The translations under genes were made by a program, and so were the position numbers. From T3Sed10-213 sp012519365 (GTDB lineage Bacteria; Planctomycetota; Phycisphaerae; Sedimentisphaerales; Anaerohalosphaeraceae), in the NCBI GenBank assembly GCA_033809355.1, contig JAPXLV010000030.1, positions 1-33,261 of the forward strand: a DNA stretch of 33,261 bases, read 5' to 3'. Below are positions 21,750-31,036 of this stretch, piece after piece. The notes under the pieces were generated by a model. The model did no database searches and was not told the origin of the DNA. It worked only from the letters and a program-made list of their open reading frames with translations. Within the stretch, counting starts at the first letter, position 1, and the number at the start of each line of letters is the position of its first letter.

Positions 21750-23771
21750 TTACGTGTTCATCGATTTTTTGGCCGCGGCCACAACCGCCTCAGCAGTGAT
21801 GCCGAATTTTTCGAAACACACCTTAAACGGCCCTGAGGCCCCGAAGGTATGCATTCCGACAAACTCGCCGCAGGACCCCAGCCAGCGATCCCAGCCCAAC
21901 CGAACGCCGGCCTCAACACCGACACGTGCCTTGACCGCCGAGGGAATGACACTTTCTTTGTATGCCGCGTCCTGAGCCTCAAACAACTCCCAGCACGGCA
22001 TACTGACCACTTGAGCCTTGATGCCTTCGGCGGCCAATGTCTCGCCAGCCGCCAGCGCCAACTGCACCTCCGATCCTGTGGCCAACAGCAGTACATCGGG
22101 TTTGTCCACTTTCACCAGCACATAGGCCCCTTTTTCAAAGTCCTTCATCCCCGGATACTGGGTCGGATCAAGAATCGGCAGCGACTGTCGTGTCAGTGCG
22201 GTCGCCATCGGACCGTCGTTATGCTCAAAAATATACTTCCACATCAAGGCTGTTTCGTTGGCGTCGGCCGGACGAAAGACCTTCAAATTCGGAAACGTCC
22301 GCAGCGAAGCCAGTGTTTCGACCGGCTGATGAGTCGGGCCATCTTCGCCGACACCGATGCTGTCGTGCGTAAACACAAAGATCGTCGGATAATGCGACAT
22401 CGCCGCCAACCGGACGGCCCCGCGCATATAATCAGCAAACACCAAAAATGTCCCGCCATAAGGACGCACAATGCCGCTGACGGCGATACCGTTCATAATC
22501 GCCGCCATCGCATGTTCACGAACGCCGTAGCGGATATAACGGCCGGTGCGGCACGTCCGCGAAAAGTCTTGGGCGTCCTTAAACCGCGTATTGTTTGACG
22601 GGGTCAAATCCGCAGAGCCGCCCAGCACCAGCGGCATCGAGGGCATCAGCGCATCGAGCGTCTTGCCCGAGGCCGCACGGGTCGCCAGCGGCTTTTGCGG
22701 ATCGAACGTCGGCAACGCCGAAGCATCCACGCTGACCTTGCCCGTCAAGGCATCGGACAGTTCTTTGGCCAGGGCTGGGTTGGCCTTGGCCCAGGCCTCA
22801 AACCGCGTTTGATATTCGGCCTGAAGGGCGGCCCCTTTGCTCTTGCATTGGGACATATGCCGCGCCACTTCGTCAGGTACATAAAAGGTCTTTTCCGGAT
22901 CCCAGCCAAACTGCTTTTTCATCAGTTTGATTTCTTCCTCGCCCAACGGCGCACCGTGCACCTTGGATGAGCCCTGCATCGTAGGACTGCCAAAACCAAT
23001 CAGCGAACGGAATTTAATCAGCGTAGGACGTTCGCTCTGGGCCTTGGCAAAATCCAGCGCCTTGTCCAGCGCGTCAATGTCGTGCCCATCGCCGCCGATT
23101 TCGATGACATGCCAGCCATAGGCCCGATAACGTGCGGCCACATCTTCGCTGAACGACAAGTCGGTCTGCCCGTCGATGGTAATATGATTGTCGTCATAGA
23201 GCACCACCAGATTGTCCAGCCCAAGGTGACCGGCCAGACTGCTCGCCTCGCCGCTGACACCTTCCTGCATACAGCCGTCGCCGCAAATGGTGTAGATCAT
23301 ATAATCAAAGATAGAATGCGCGTCGGTGTTGTAACGGGCAGCCAGATATTTCTGCGCAATCGCCATCCCGACGGCATTGGCAATGCCCTGTCCCAGCGGG
23401 CCGGTGGTAACCTCCACGCCAGGCGTCAGCCCGTACTCGGGATGGCCGGCGGTTTTACTGCCCCACTGACGAAACCGCTTTAGCTCCTCAAGCGGCAAAT
23501 CGTAGCCGCACAAATGCAGCAGCGAATACAGCAGCATACTGCCGTGCCCGGCAGAAAGGACAAAGCGATCGCGATTGATCCATTTCGGGTCGGCAGGATT
23601 GTGCCGAAGATGACGCATCCAGAGCGCATAAGCCGCCGCCGCCATACCCATCGGCATACCGGGGTGGCCGGATTTAGCCGCCTGAACACCATCGACCGAT
23701 AAAAACCGGATAGTCTGCACACACAATTCGTCCAACGGTGATAAGCCTGTCTTTTTTGCCGTTTCCGCCAT
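21750..23771 (-). CDS. tkt: Transketolase
   Basis: Thiamine-diphosphate enzyme of the pentose phosphate pathway that moves two-carbon units between sugar phosphates. 673 residues, full length for the bacterial enzyme. The N-terminal ThDP domain has SGHPGMPMGMA, the catalytic GPLGQGIANAVGMA and the cofactor motif GDGCMQEGVSGEA. The middle domain has the RYGVREHAMAAIMNG and HDSIGVGEDGPTHQPVE stretches. The C-terminal domain is complete. ATG 23771 lies after AGGGGAAAT. It is the first gene of a minus-strand run with phosphofructokinase. Confidence 0.96.
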   Translation of the reverse strand: MAETAKKTGLSPLDELCVQTIRFLSVDGVQAAKSGHPGMPMGMAAAAYALWMRHLRHNPADPKWINRDRFVLSAGHGSMLLYSLLHLCGYDLPLEELKRFRQWGSKTAGHPEYGLTPGVEVTTGPLGQGIANAVGMAIAQKYLAARYNTDAHSIFDYMIYTICGDGCMQEGVSGEASSLAGHLGLDNLVVLYDDNHITIDGQTDLSFSEDVAARYRAYGWHVIEIGGDGHDIDALDKALDFAKAQSERPTLIKFRSLIGFGSPTMQGSSKVHGAPLGEEEIKLMKKQFGWDPEKTFYVPDEVARHMSQCKSKGAALQAEYQTRFEAWAKANPALAKELSDALTGKVSVDASALPTFDPQKPLATRAASGKTLDALMPSMPLVLGGSADLTPSNNTRFKDAQDFSRTCRTGRYIRYGVREHAMAAIMNGIAVSGIVRPYGGTFLVFADYMRGAVRLAAMSHYPTIFVFTHDSIGVGEDGPTHQPVETLASLRTFPNLKVFRPADANETALMWKYIFEHNDGPMATALTRQSLPILDPTQYPGMKDFEKGAYVLVKVDKPDVLLLATGSEVQLALAAGETLAAEGIKAQVVSMPCWELFEAQDAAYKESVIPSAVKARVGVEAGVRLGWDRWLGSCGEFVGMHTFGASGPFKVCFEKFGITAEAVVAAAKKSMNT

Positions 23772-23885
23772 ATTTCCCCTTTTTTGCTAAACTGTCAATT
23801 CGGATGGTTCGTATAAAAGTGGTGTTATCCTACCAAAGGCCGTGGGCAATGCAAGCCATTTTGTCAGTAAAACGGCTTTTTACTC

Positions 23886-23914
23886 TTGACACTTTTATCA
23901 GGAAAACCTTTAAT
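23886..23914 (+). promoter_or_regulatory. Strong-looking promoter with no gene immediately downstream
   Basis: Perfect -35 TTGACA (23886-23891), a 17-base spacer and TTTAAT (23909-23914). The next gene starts 190 bases on. It may drive a short RNA ending near 23985, where a weak stem is followed by a T run, or a long leader for folC. Confidence 0.45.
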
Positions 23915-24061
23915 ATAATAAGCAAAATTAATATATGGGCAATGCAGACCAAAATTTCTCACGCGGTGTGATTATTTTTTTATGCTTTTATTCGAAAAGT
24001 AGTTACAGCAGTGACAACCCGCCTTAAAACCGCGATAACAGCCTTTGGCTTAGGGATTTAA

Positions 24062-24091
24062 TTGACTAAAGCGCATTCTGTATGATAGAAT
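24062..24091 (+). promoter_or_regulatory. Candidate near-leaderless promoter of folC
   Basis: TTGACT (24062-24067), an 18-base spacer and TAGAAT (24086-24091). The predicted start of transcription lies about four bases before the folC ATG, leaving no room for a Shine-Dalgarno, and none is present. Confidence 0.55.
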
Positions 24092-24101
24092 TATACGAAT
24101 T

Positions 24102-25556
24102 ATGACACTGACAAAAAAGACCACAACTGCAAAATCAGCGAAGACCACCACACGCAAGTCCGCTACTTCGGTGGCAAAGGTCAAACGCACCGGCAAGGCA
24201 TTTCGGACCTATGAACAGGCGATGGAATACCTGTTTACCACCACCGATTACGAAAAGCAGCAACGGCTTCGCTACAACACGACGACATTTGATCTGAGCC
24301 GGATGAATAACCTGCTCAAGGAGCTTGGAAATCCGCATAAAAAAATCAAATGCGTCCACATTGCCGGAACCAAGGGCAAAGGCTCCACCGCCACGATGCT
24401 GTCCAAAATGATGGAGGCCAACGGCTACAAGGTCGGGCTTTACACCTCCCCGCACGTGACCAGTCTGCATGAGCGGATCGTGGTCAATTCGCGGATGATC
24501 ACGCGAAAAGAGTTTCTCGATTTGCTGAATCGGGTACATCCTGTCCTCAAAAAAACAGACGGGCAGGACGATCGGCCGACCTTTTTTGAAATCCTCACGG
24601 CCATTGCGTTTCTGCATTTCTGCGATCATCAAGTGGATATCGCCATTATCGAAACCGGCTTGGGCGGACGGCTGGACAGCACCAACGTCATTACCCCGGA
24701 GGTCGTCGGCATCACCAGCATCAGTATCGACCACCAGAATCTGCTGGGCAACACCCTCGACAGCATCGCCGAAGAAAAAGCCGGCGTCATGAAAAAGGGC
24801 ATTCCGGTGGTCACCGTCGAGCAGGATCCGGCCGCGATGAAAATCCTCAAAAAACACGCCGCCAGCCTCAAGGCGCCGCTGGTTGTGACGGGCAAAGACC
24901 TTGACTTTTCCTATCGGTTCGAGTCGTCTCGCGAACACGGCCCGCACACCCGGATATGCCTGACTACGCCGACCAGCCGCTTTGAGCATTTGCGGGTTCC
25001 GCTACCGGGCGAGCATCAGGCGATCAATTGCGGCCTGGCCCTGGCGATGTTGGATCGGCTCAAGGCCCAAGGGTACAAAATTGACGACGAAAAAGCCGTA
25101 ACCGGCCTGAACGCCGTATCGATGATTGGACGGATGGAGATGCTCTGTCCTGATCCGCGAATTCTCGTCGATGGGGCCCATAACGCCGCAAGCATTCGCG
25201 CCTTGATCCAGGCCATCGGACAGCATATTCCGTATGATTCATTGATCTTTATCTTCGGCTGCAACGCCGACAAAGATGTACGGGGAATGCTCAACGAACT
25301 GCAATACGGCGCCGATAAAGTCATTTTTACCCGAAGCAATTCCCCCAAAGCCGTCTTCCCGACGGATTTGGCCGAGATGTACACCGACATCTGCAGCAAG
25401 ATGTGCCAAACCGCGATGACGCTGCGAGAGGCCCTGCGCATCGCGCGCAGCGCGGTCACACGCGAAGATTTAATCTGCGTAACCGGCAGTTTCTATCTGG
25501 TCGGCCAGGCCAGAGATTTGTTCGCCCCTGCCAATGCAGCGAACAACACGCCTTAA
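24102..25556 (+). CDS. folC: Folylpolyglutamate / dihydrofolate synthase FolC
   Basis: Mur-ligase-family enzyme that joins glutamate to dihydropteroate and/or folates with ATP. 484 residues. It shows the P-loop HIAGTKGKGSTATML (GTKGKGST at 89-96), TSPHVTSLHERI, the metal/ATP motif ETGLGGRLDSTNV, the central domain ending and LVDGAHNAASIRALI in the C-terminal domain. The first roughly 30 residues are an unusual Lys/Thr/Ala-rich extension (MTLTKKTTTAKSAKTTTRKS) before the family begins. No better internal start with a ribosome site was found. A promoter-like sequence ends ten bases before the ATG, implying a nearly leaderless message. Whether it has both activities cannot be told from sequence. 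Confidence 0.93.
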   Translation: MTLTKKTTTAKSAKTTTRKSATSVAKVKRTGKAFRTYEQAMEYLFTTTDYEKQQRLRYNTTTFDLSRMNNLLKELGNPHKKIKCVHIAGTKGKGSTATMLSKMMEANGYKVGLYTSPHVTSLHERIVVNSRMITRKEFLDLLNRVHPVLKKTDGQDDRPTFFEILTAIAFLHFCDHQVDIAIIETGLGGRLDSTNVITPEVVGITSISIDHQNLLGNTLDSIAEEKAGVMKKGIPVVTVEQDPAAMKILKKHAASLKAPLVVTGKDLDFSYRFESSREHGPHTRICLTTPTSRFEHLRVPLPGEHQAINCGLALAMLDRLKAQGYKIDDEKAVTGLNAVSMIGRMEMLCPDPRILVDGAHNAASIRALIQAIGQHIPYDSLIFIFGCNADKDVRGMLNELQYGADKVIFTRSNSPKAVFPTDLAEMYTDICSKMCQTAMTLREALRIARSAVTREDLICVTGSFYLVGQARDLFAPANAANNTP

Positions 25557-25589
25557 CATACGTATAGGTAGCAAAATCGGCGTTTGAAA

Positions 25590-25612
25590 GGGGTAAAACC
25601 ACACTACGCCCC
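25590..25612 (+). repeat. GGGGT/ACGCCCC hairpin after folC
   Basis: GGGG (25590-25593) and CCCC (25609-25612) can pair around an A-rich loop, 33 bases after folC. The tail is A-rich rather than T-rich on the plus strand, so it is not a standard terminator. Confidence 0.3.
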
Positions 25613-25631
25613 TAAAAAAATAAAATTATTG

Positions 25632-25659
25632 TTGATTATTTACGACGGGGTGATACACT
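25632..25659 (+). promoter_or_regulatory. Candidate promoter of the porin-like gene
   Basis: TTGATT (25632-25637), a 16-base spacer and TACACT (25654-25659), leaving a leader of about 90 bases. Moderate match, judged by eye. Confidence 0.35.
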
Positions 25660-25753
25660 TTGCTGTGAGCCGTTTGTTAAGGTCTGATAAAAATTTGGTA
25701 AGTAAATAAGGCGAAACGTAAGGAAAACATTGTTTTTTGAAAGGAGATCGAAA

Positions 25754-26542
25754 ATGAGAAAAGTATTGGCAATGGTGGTACTGTGTGGATTGGTTCCCGC
25801 AGCAAGCGCCGTGGATGTGTTTGGCACAGACCTCGGCGTCACGGTGGACGTAACATTCATGAGCAAGTACATCTGGCGTGGTTTTGATCGGTTTGACGAC
25901 AAAGCCGCATGGCAGCCCAGCGTGGACTTTGATCTGGGCGGCGGCTTTGGCGCCAGCGTGTGGGCATCGTATGCCGGCTCCAGCGGTGCTGTCGACGCGA
26001 CCGAGTACAACTACACCGTGTACTACGGCAACAGCATCTTCGAGGACTGCTTTAAGACCGATTACACCGTCGGATGGCGGTACTATGACTTTATCGACCG
26101 TCCCTCAAAGGGTGTCGTGGATAAAGTCGGTGCCGATCTTCAGGAAGTCTTTGTCGAAACCGAAATGCCCCAATTGGTCGGCTATGGCATCGTCCCCCAC
26201 ATCAACTACTACTATCTGTGGAAAGCCCAGAGCGGCGGCGGTGTGAATGTGCCGAGCGGCTCGATCATTGCGCTGGGGTTCGATTACAACTTCACGCTGC
26301 AGCAAGCCCCCGATTTCCCGATGACCTTCATGTGGGATATTGTGTATAACGACGGCGTGGGGTATGACAAGACTGTAGACAACGACTGGTCGCATATGCT
26401 GTGGGGTCTGAAAACAGAATTCGCTTGCCCCGTCACCGGCGGCAAAATCACCCCGGCCGTGTATTTCCAGAATTCGTTTGAAAGCACGGTCAACAATGAA
26501 GACGAGCTGTTTGCCGGTATTTCGTACAGCCTGAGCTTCTAA
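25754..26542 (+). CDS. Outer-membrane beta-barrel, porin-like protein
   Basis: 262 residues. It has a signal peptide (MRKVLAMVVLCGLVPAASA, cut before VD). The mature chain is made of alternating, aromatic-rich beta strands and ends in phenylalanine (AGISYSLSF), the usual C-terminal signal for outer-membrane barrel assembly. The first strand VDVTFMSKYIWRGF resembles the TorF / TIGR02001 family of putative porins, whose substrates are mostly unknown. ATG 25754 follows AAGGAG by seven bases. It is a monocistronic unit with its own probable promoter and a strong terminator. The presence of such a protein supports an outer membrane in this organism. Confidence 0.82.
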   Translation: MRKVLAMVVLCGLVPAASAVDVFGTDLGVTVDVTFMSKYIWRGFDRFDDKAAWQPSVDFDLGGGFGASVWASYAGSSGAVDATEYNYTVYYGNSIFEDCFKTDYTVGWRYYDFIDRPSKGVVDKVGADLQEVFVETEMPQLVGYGIVPHINYYYLWKAQSGGGVNVPSGSIIALGFDYNFTLQQAPDFPMTFMWDIVYNDGVGYDKTVDNDWSHMLWGLKTEFACPVTGGKITPAVYFQNSFESTVNNEDELFAGISYSLSF

Positions 26543-26570
26543 GTATTGACCTGTTGCCTTAACAACACCA

Positions 26571-26602
26571 AAAGCCGGCCCCGTAAGGAGCCGGCTTTTT
26601 TT
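26571..26602 (+). terminator. Intrinsic terminator of the porin-like gene
   Basis: AAGCCGGC pairs with GCCGGCTT around CCCGTAAGGA, followed by a run of seven T residues. It is the clearest terminator in this half of the window. Confidence 0.92.
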
Positions 26603-26732
26603 ATGCCTGCGCTTCACCCGCCGCTCACAACTGTCATGACCATCCTGCCCATGTGTGTTTTGGATAACAAGCTCATCTGCTCATAGGACGGTGCAGATCA
26701 AGGACTGTCACTCCACACTTAAGCCCGTTGCT

Positions 26733-26752
26733 GCGGCGCTTATCGGCGCCGC
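26733..26752. repeat. Strong GC hairpin between porin and pgsA genes
   Basis: GCGGCGC (26733-26739), loop TTATCG, GCGCCGC (26746-26752): a perfect 7-bp stem. It lies about 75 bases beyond the pgsA stop on the minus strand, without a T tract. It may help end pgsA transcription. Confidence 0.45.
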
Positions 26753-26825
26753 GGCTTCCTGAATTCACGAGGCCCAGTCGCCCCAAAAATTCGTATTGCC
26801 AAAAGGCTTGCCCACCGTGCGGTGT

Positions 26826-27455
26826 TCAGCGTCGGATACGACAAAGGGCCTGAAGACCGGACAACACCGTTGCCAGCACCATCAAAAGATAAGTGACCAG
26901 GGTAAACCAATCGCCCCACGGACGCGAGACAAACGCCCAGCCGATCAGCACCGTGCCGATGCCGAACGATTGCAAAAACATCTTGATCTTGCCGTAGATA
27001 ACAGCCCCGAAATTGATACCATGCGCCTCGGCAAGCTGTCGAATGGTCTGTACCAGCACCTCCCGAGCCAACAGAATAAACGCCGTGCCCCAGCGAATCA
27101 GCGCCAGCGTCATCTCGGAAAATCCCAAAGTGGCCAGACGCGGCTGCCCGACAATCGCAAAGCACAAAAACGCCCCGCACACCAGAATCTTGTCGGCCAG
27201 GGGATCGACCATCCGCCCAAATCGACTGGTCACCTCGTACTTGCGGGCGATATACCCATCGACAATATCCGTCAAGCCGGCCACCACAAACAACACAAAC
27301 GCCCCCATTAAATAAGCCGCCGGTTTGGCCTGTTCCAATCGAGGCGCATACAGAATCATCCCCAAAAAGATCAGCGTCAAAATCAGTCTGCCGACCGTCA
27401 GGGCATTAGGAATATGCCGAACGATGCCTTTATCTTGCTTGTCCATTGCCTTCAT
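26826..27455 (-). CDS. pgsA: CDP-diacylglycerol--glycerol-3-phosphate 3-phosphatidyltransferase
   Basis: Inner-membrane enzyme of phosphatidylglycerol synthesis. 209 residues with several hydrophobic helices. The CDP-alcohol phosphotransferase motif is complete: D63, D66-G67, A70-R71, G80, D84, D88 (Dx2DGx2ARx8Gx3Dx3D). ATG 27455 has GGAG eleven bases upstream; ATG 27446 is an alternative. It follows rimO on the same strand after 87 bases, so the two may be one unit. Confidence 0.93.
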   Translation of the reverse strand: MKAMDKQDKGIVRHIPNALTVGRLILTLIFLGMILYAPRLEQAKPAAYLMGAFVLFVVAGLTDIVDGYIARKYEVTSRFGRMVDPLADKILVCGAFLCFAIVGQPRLATLGFSEMTLALIRWGTAFILLAREVLVQTIRQLAEAHGINFGAVIYGKIKMFLQSFGIGTVLIGWAFVSRPWGDWFTLVTYLLMVLATVLSGLQALCRIRR

Positions 27456-27542
27456 AGCCTATTATCTCCGTTTTATCTCCGTTTATCTCTGTATTGAGAG
27501 CGACACTCGTATCTGCCGCGCAGTACGATTCGAGCCGACGCG

Positions 27543-28931
27543 TCAAAGGGTATCTTCTTTTTTCACCACAAAATCATAGCCGTCGCGTCCGAGAACACGC
27601 GATTGAATAAACGTCCCCGGCCGGTCATCGCTGCCCTCAATCCAGCAAACGCTGTCAATGTGCGGCGCCTGGCCGTAGTATCGCCCCACCACACCGTCGG
27701 GGCCGTTCTCATCGACCAGCACCGTCCATATCCGGCCGATCTGATCATCCATTTTTGCAAATACAATCTCCTGCTGCGTTCGCATCAACCGGTCAACACG
27801 CTCATGTTTGATCGTCTCGGGCACCTGATCGGGCAACTCGGCCGCCGGTGTACCTGCTTCTGCAAAAAACGGAAAACACCCCAGCGCATCAAATTTTGCC
27901 CACCGGACAAACTCCAACAGTTCCTCAAACTCCGCCTCCGTCTCGCCCGGATAGCCGACTATCAATGTCGTTCGCAAAACAATATCCGGCATCTGCCTTC
28001 GCAGCTCTTCAATGAGCCTGCGGTTGTTTTCTTTCGTGTCGGCCCGACGCATCGACTTGAGGATGCGGTTATTGACGTGCTGCATGGGGATATCAGCATA
28101 ATGAACGACCTTGCGGCTGTGGCCCATCGCCTCAATCAGCGGCTGATCCACCCCGGCTGGATAAAGGTACATCAGCCGTATCCACTGCAGCGATTCCAGG
28201 TGTTCCAGTTCTGAAATCAGGCGAACCAGACCGTTTTTGATTTTTAGATCTCGGCCGTAATAATTGCTGTCCTGAGCGATCAGGCTCAACTCCACCGCAC
28301 CGTTTTCGACCAATTCCCGGGCCTCATCGACCACCATTGGCAGTGGCTTGCTGCGAAATCGCCCGCGAATGGCAGGAATTGTACAAAACGCGCATTTTCG
28401 GTCGCACCCTTCGCTGATCCGCAGATACGCCCAATGCCCCGGCGTAATCAGCAGCCGCCCCCGATCGTCGTGAATGGCCGCTCCTGCCGACCCGTCCGAG
28501 AACCCGACGTGAAAAGAAGACCTCCCCGCCACGGGCGTTTGCCCGCCTTGTTCCAGACACTCGGCCACAATCCGCTCGATCTCATCCCGTTGTTCAAGGC
28601 CAACAATGGCGTCAATGCCTTTCACCTCCTCTCGGAGCGCCTCTCCCATCCGTTCGGAAAGACAGCCAGCCACGACCACTTTCTTTACCTTGCCCCTCTT
28701 TTTCTGCCGAACAGCCTGTCGGATCGCCTCAATCGCCTCCTCTTTGGCCGGAGCGATAAACCCGCAGGTATTAATCACCACCACATCAGCCCGGTCCGGA
28801 TCGCCGCTGATCACAAAGCCCGCCTGCCCCAGCCGTGCCAGCATGACCTCGCTGTCAACGATGTTTTTGGGACATCCAAGAGCAACAAATCCAACCGTTA
28901 CCGCTGAGTTTTGCTTGTCTTTTTTTGCCAT
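27543..28931 (-). CDS. rimO: Ribosomal protein S12 methylthiotransferase RimO
   Basis: Radical-SAM enzyme that adds a methylthio group to the conserved aspartate of ribosomal protein S12. 462 residues. The N-terminal MTTase domain has its three cluster cysteines (C20 in ALGCPKN, C56 in NTCGFI, C90 in AGCLSER). The radical-SAM motif is SEGCDRKCAFC (C176, C180, C183), followed by IPAIRGRFRSKP, the stretch that separates RimO from MiaB. A C-terminal TRAM domain follows. ATG 28931 has GGAAAGA upstream. It is the first gene before pgsA. Confidence 0.94.
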   Translation of the reverse strand: MAKKDKQNSAVTVGFVALGCPKNIVDSEVMLARLGQAGFVISGDPDRADVVVINTCGFIAPAKEEAIEAIRQAVRQKKRGKVKKVVVAGCLSERMGEALREEVKGIDAIVGLEQRDEIERIVAECLEQGGQTPVAGRSSFHVGFSDGSAGAAIHDDRGRLLITPGHWAYLRISEGCDRKCAFCTIPAIRGRFRSKPLPMVVDEARELVENGAVELSLIAQDSNYYGRDLKIKNGLVRLISELEHLESLQWIRLMYLYPAGVDQPLIEAMGHSRKVVHYADIPMQHVNNRILKSMRRADTKENNRRLIEELRRQMPDIVLRTTLIVGYPGETEAEFEELLEFVRWAKFDALGCFPFFAEAGTPAAELPDQVPETIKHERVDRLMRTQQEIVFAKMDDQIGRIWTVLVDENGPDGVVGRYYGQAPHIDSVCWIEGSDDRPGTFIQSRVLGRDGYDFVVKKEDTL

Positions 28932-29218
28932 TTAGCGTATCTTTCCACGTCTTGATTTACGAATTGGCGAAATCTTAACAAAAACTATCTATCAATACCA
29001 GTCTGTTCCCAATAATGCAAAAAAACAAGCAAGAACACAAAAAATGAAATAAACACGGCCGAAAGAACGTTTGCCTGTGCATACAACGGGTTATTAAATG
29101 GAGGCGATGGCCTCTGACAAATTTGGGAAAAGAGGCGTTTTCACTACAGAAAAAACGCTTGGGGTGTCGATAAACCTCATTAAGTGTGTCAGTAACCCGG
29201 CCTTTTGAATGGTGTTGG
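28932..29218. other. Divergent intergenic region between rimO and the secretin pair
   Basis: A+T-rich region with two inverted repeats: GAGGC-GATG-GCCTC (29101-29114) and GCGTTTT...AAAACGC (29135-29141 with 29152-29158). They lie just upstream of the first secretin gene and could be operator or leader structures. No other gene is visible. Confidence 0.4.
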
Positions 29219-31036
29219 ATGCGTTTACTCCTGAATACAAATCTTGCAATTTTTTTTCGCATAAACGACAGCGCTGTATGGCTTTTAATAGTATGGCTGC
29301 CTGTTGTCTTGGCCGGCTGCGCTCAGGTAAGCGAGACGCAGGAGTTTTTCGAGAAAAAACCTACCGAAATCGAATCCAAGATGATACTGCGCGACATTTC
29401 GCGGGTTCATGAAAATCCAAATCTCTATAATCCGTTGCCTGAAACGTATCGCACCCCGCCGCAGCGATTGGCAATGGAAGACGGCGTGCGGATGTTTTAC
29501 TTTACCCGGAATCACCCGGCCCAGCAGATCGCCAACGACCTCAAACGTCTTGGCTACAAGGTCAGCCAGAACCCCAGCACCAACCAGGTCATCATTCAGG
29601 CCGCCGATAATGCCGAATGCGACGTCATTGAAGAATACCTGTTGCGCACGGATGTGCCGCCGATTCAGGTGCATATTGACTGTATTATCCTCGAACGCTT
29701 TGCCGACGTAACCAAAGACTGGGAAACATCGATTTTGATTGAAAATCTTTTCGGCGAGCAGATTACACTCGGCGAATCCCGCGGAACATTTGACAGTGAA
29801 GGACGCTTGACAGGACTGGAACCGGCCTTTCCGGGGGCTTCGCTGCGAGAAAGTAAACGCGGCGAATTTGGGATGGATTTTGGCTTTTGGAAAAACGAAG
29901 GAGTTTCCGGCCACCAGGTCAGGGCGATCGTCGATGTGCTTGAATCCCGCGGCTACTTAAAAATTCTGCTCAACCCCACGCTGGAAACCGTGACCGGCAA
30001 AGCCGCAACAGTTCAAATTCGCGACCGCCGCCCCGTCCCTATCCGCGTAACGGAAAAAGACAAGGAGCCTTATACGCTCACCCAATATGAATGGGTCTCC
30101 GATACCCTGACCGTTACGCCGTATGCGTATGCCGACGGCTCCATCGGGTTGAAGACCTCCATTAACATCGGCTCGGCCTCCAAACCGGAAGGCGTCATTC
30201 AAACCTCCATTATCACACAACGTTCTATCGATGTCGCCGAAAACCGCGTTCGCCCGGGCAGCAGTCTGATCATCGGGGGAATGCGCAGAAGTGAAAATCG
30301 CTCGGTCATTCGAGGAACGCCGTTCTTCAAGGATTTGCCGCTGATCGGACCTTTGTTTTCGAGCAAAGACTACGAAGAAAATGCCACCGAAATCGTTTTT
30401 ATCCTGACGCCGACGATTTCCTCAGGCAGCGTTCCCTACTCGGAAACAGCCCAGATGATCCGAGAGAAATACCGCACCCCGGATTACAATGACATACTCG
30501 AGTCGCTGGTCTCAGATCCATTGGCCAGTGATGTGTATGTCCAGTATCTGGAGGACAAGGCCGATGAGGCCCAAACCGAGGCCATCCGTTTTGAACGCAA
30601 AGCCAAGCGGGCCGAGTTTGAAGCCGAACAAAATCGACTCCGCGCCGAACAGACCCAGCTGGAAATGCAGCTTATTGAAGCTCAAATCGAACAAGCCCGG
30701 CGGGAATATGAACAGGCCGTAGCCCAGGCCAAGGCCGCCCAGGCTCAGGCTGAAGCGGCCGCCAAAGAAAGACAACTGCAAGAGACGCTGATTTCGCAGA
30801 CCGAAGAAGAAATCCAAAACGCCGTCAAAACCGCCGACGAGGCCAGGGTCGCAGCCGAAAAGGCCCAAGCCGAACTGCAGCAGGCCCAGAAAAAAACCGA
30901 GGCCGCCCGCGAAGAAACCGAAAAACTCAAGGCCCGACAGGAGGTTATTAAAGCCGAGATTGAATCCCTGCAGCAGCAGACCCAACAGCCGCCAAATCGA
31001 CACAGAAACGCAAACGGAGCAGCAGTAACGCAATGA
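29219..31036 (+). CDS. Lipoprotein secretin with C-terminal coiled coil (first of pair)
   Basis: Outer-membrane secretin-family protein, 605 residues. The N-terminal hydrophobic segment ends in a lipobox (VVLAGC, lipid-bearing C34). A ring-forming N-domain follows (about 85-150, MFYFTRNHPAQQIANDLKRL onward), then the secretin core. The core holds the diagnostic PGSSLIIGGM and IRGTPFFKDLPLIGPLFSS, ending in IVFILTPTI. From about residue 430 the chain is a long Glu/Gln/Ala/Lys coiled coil rich in AQAEAAAKE-type repeats, which ordinary secretins lack. ATG 29219 gives a sensible lipoprotein signal; an in-frame GTG at 29186 is possible. Its stop overlaps the next gene's start (ATGA). No pilus or type II secretion gene is adjacent, so its partner system is unknown. 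Confidence 0.88.
   Translation: MRLLLNTNLAIFFRINDSAVWLLIVWLPVVLAGCAQVSETQEFFEKKPTEIESKMILRDISRVHENPNLYNPLPETYRTPPQRLAMEDGVRMFYFTRNHPAQQIANDLKRLGYKVSQNPSTNQVIIQAADNAECDVIEEYLLRTDVPPIQVHIDCIILERFADVTKDWETSILIENLFGEQITLGESRGTFDSEGRLTGLEPAFPGASLRESKRGEFGMDFGFWKNEGVSGHQVRAIVDVLESRGYLKILLNPTLETVTGKAATVQIRDRRPVPIRVTEKDKEPYTLTQYEWVSDTLTVTPYAYADGSIGLKTSINIGSASKPEGVIQTSIITQRSIDVAENRVRPGSSLIIGGMRRSENRSVIRGTPFFKDLPLIGPLFSSKDYEENATEIVFILTPTISSGSVPYSETAQMIREKYRTPDYNDILESLVSDPLASDVYVQYLEDKADEAQTEAIRFERKAKRAEFEAEQNRLRAEQTQLEMQLIEAQIEQARREYEQAVAQAKAAQAQAEAAAKERQLQETLISQTEEEIQNAVKTADEARVAAEKAQAELQQAQKKTEAAREETEKLKARQEVIKAEIESLQQQTQQPPNRHRNANGAAVTQ

Larger units (their letters stand above)
23772..24101. other. 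Divergent intergenic region between tkt and folC
   Basis: About 330 A+T-rich bases between divergent genes. It holds two plus-strand promoter candidates (listed separately), a direct repeat TGGGCAATGCA (23843-23853 and 23936-23946) and a weak TCAC...GTGTGA stem followed by TTATTTTTTT near 23960-23982. No open reading frame is convincing. The tkt promoter on the other strand could not be fixed by eye. Confidence 0.4.
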
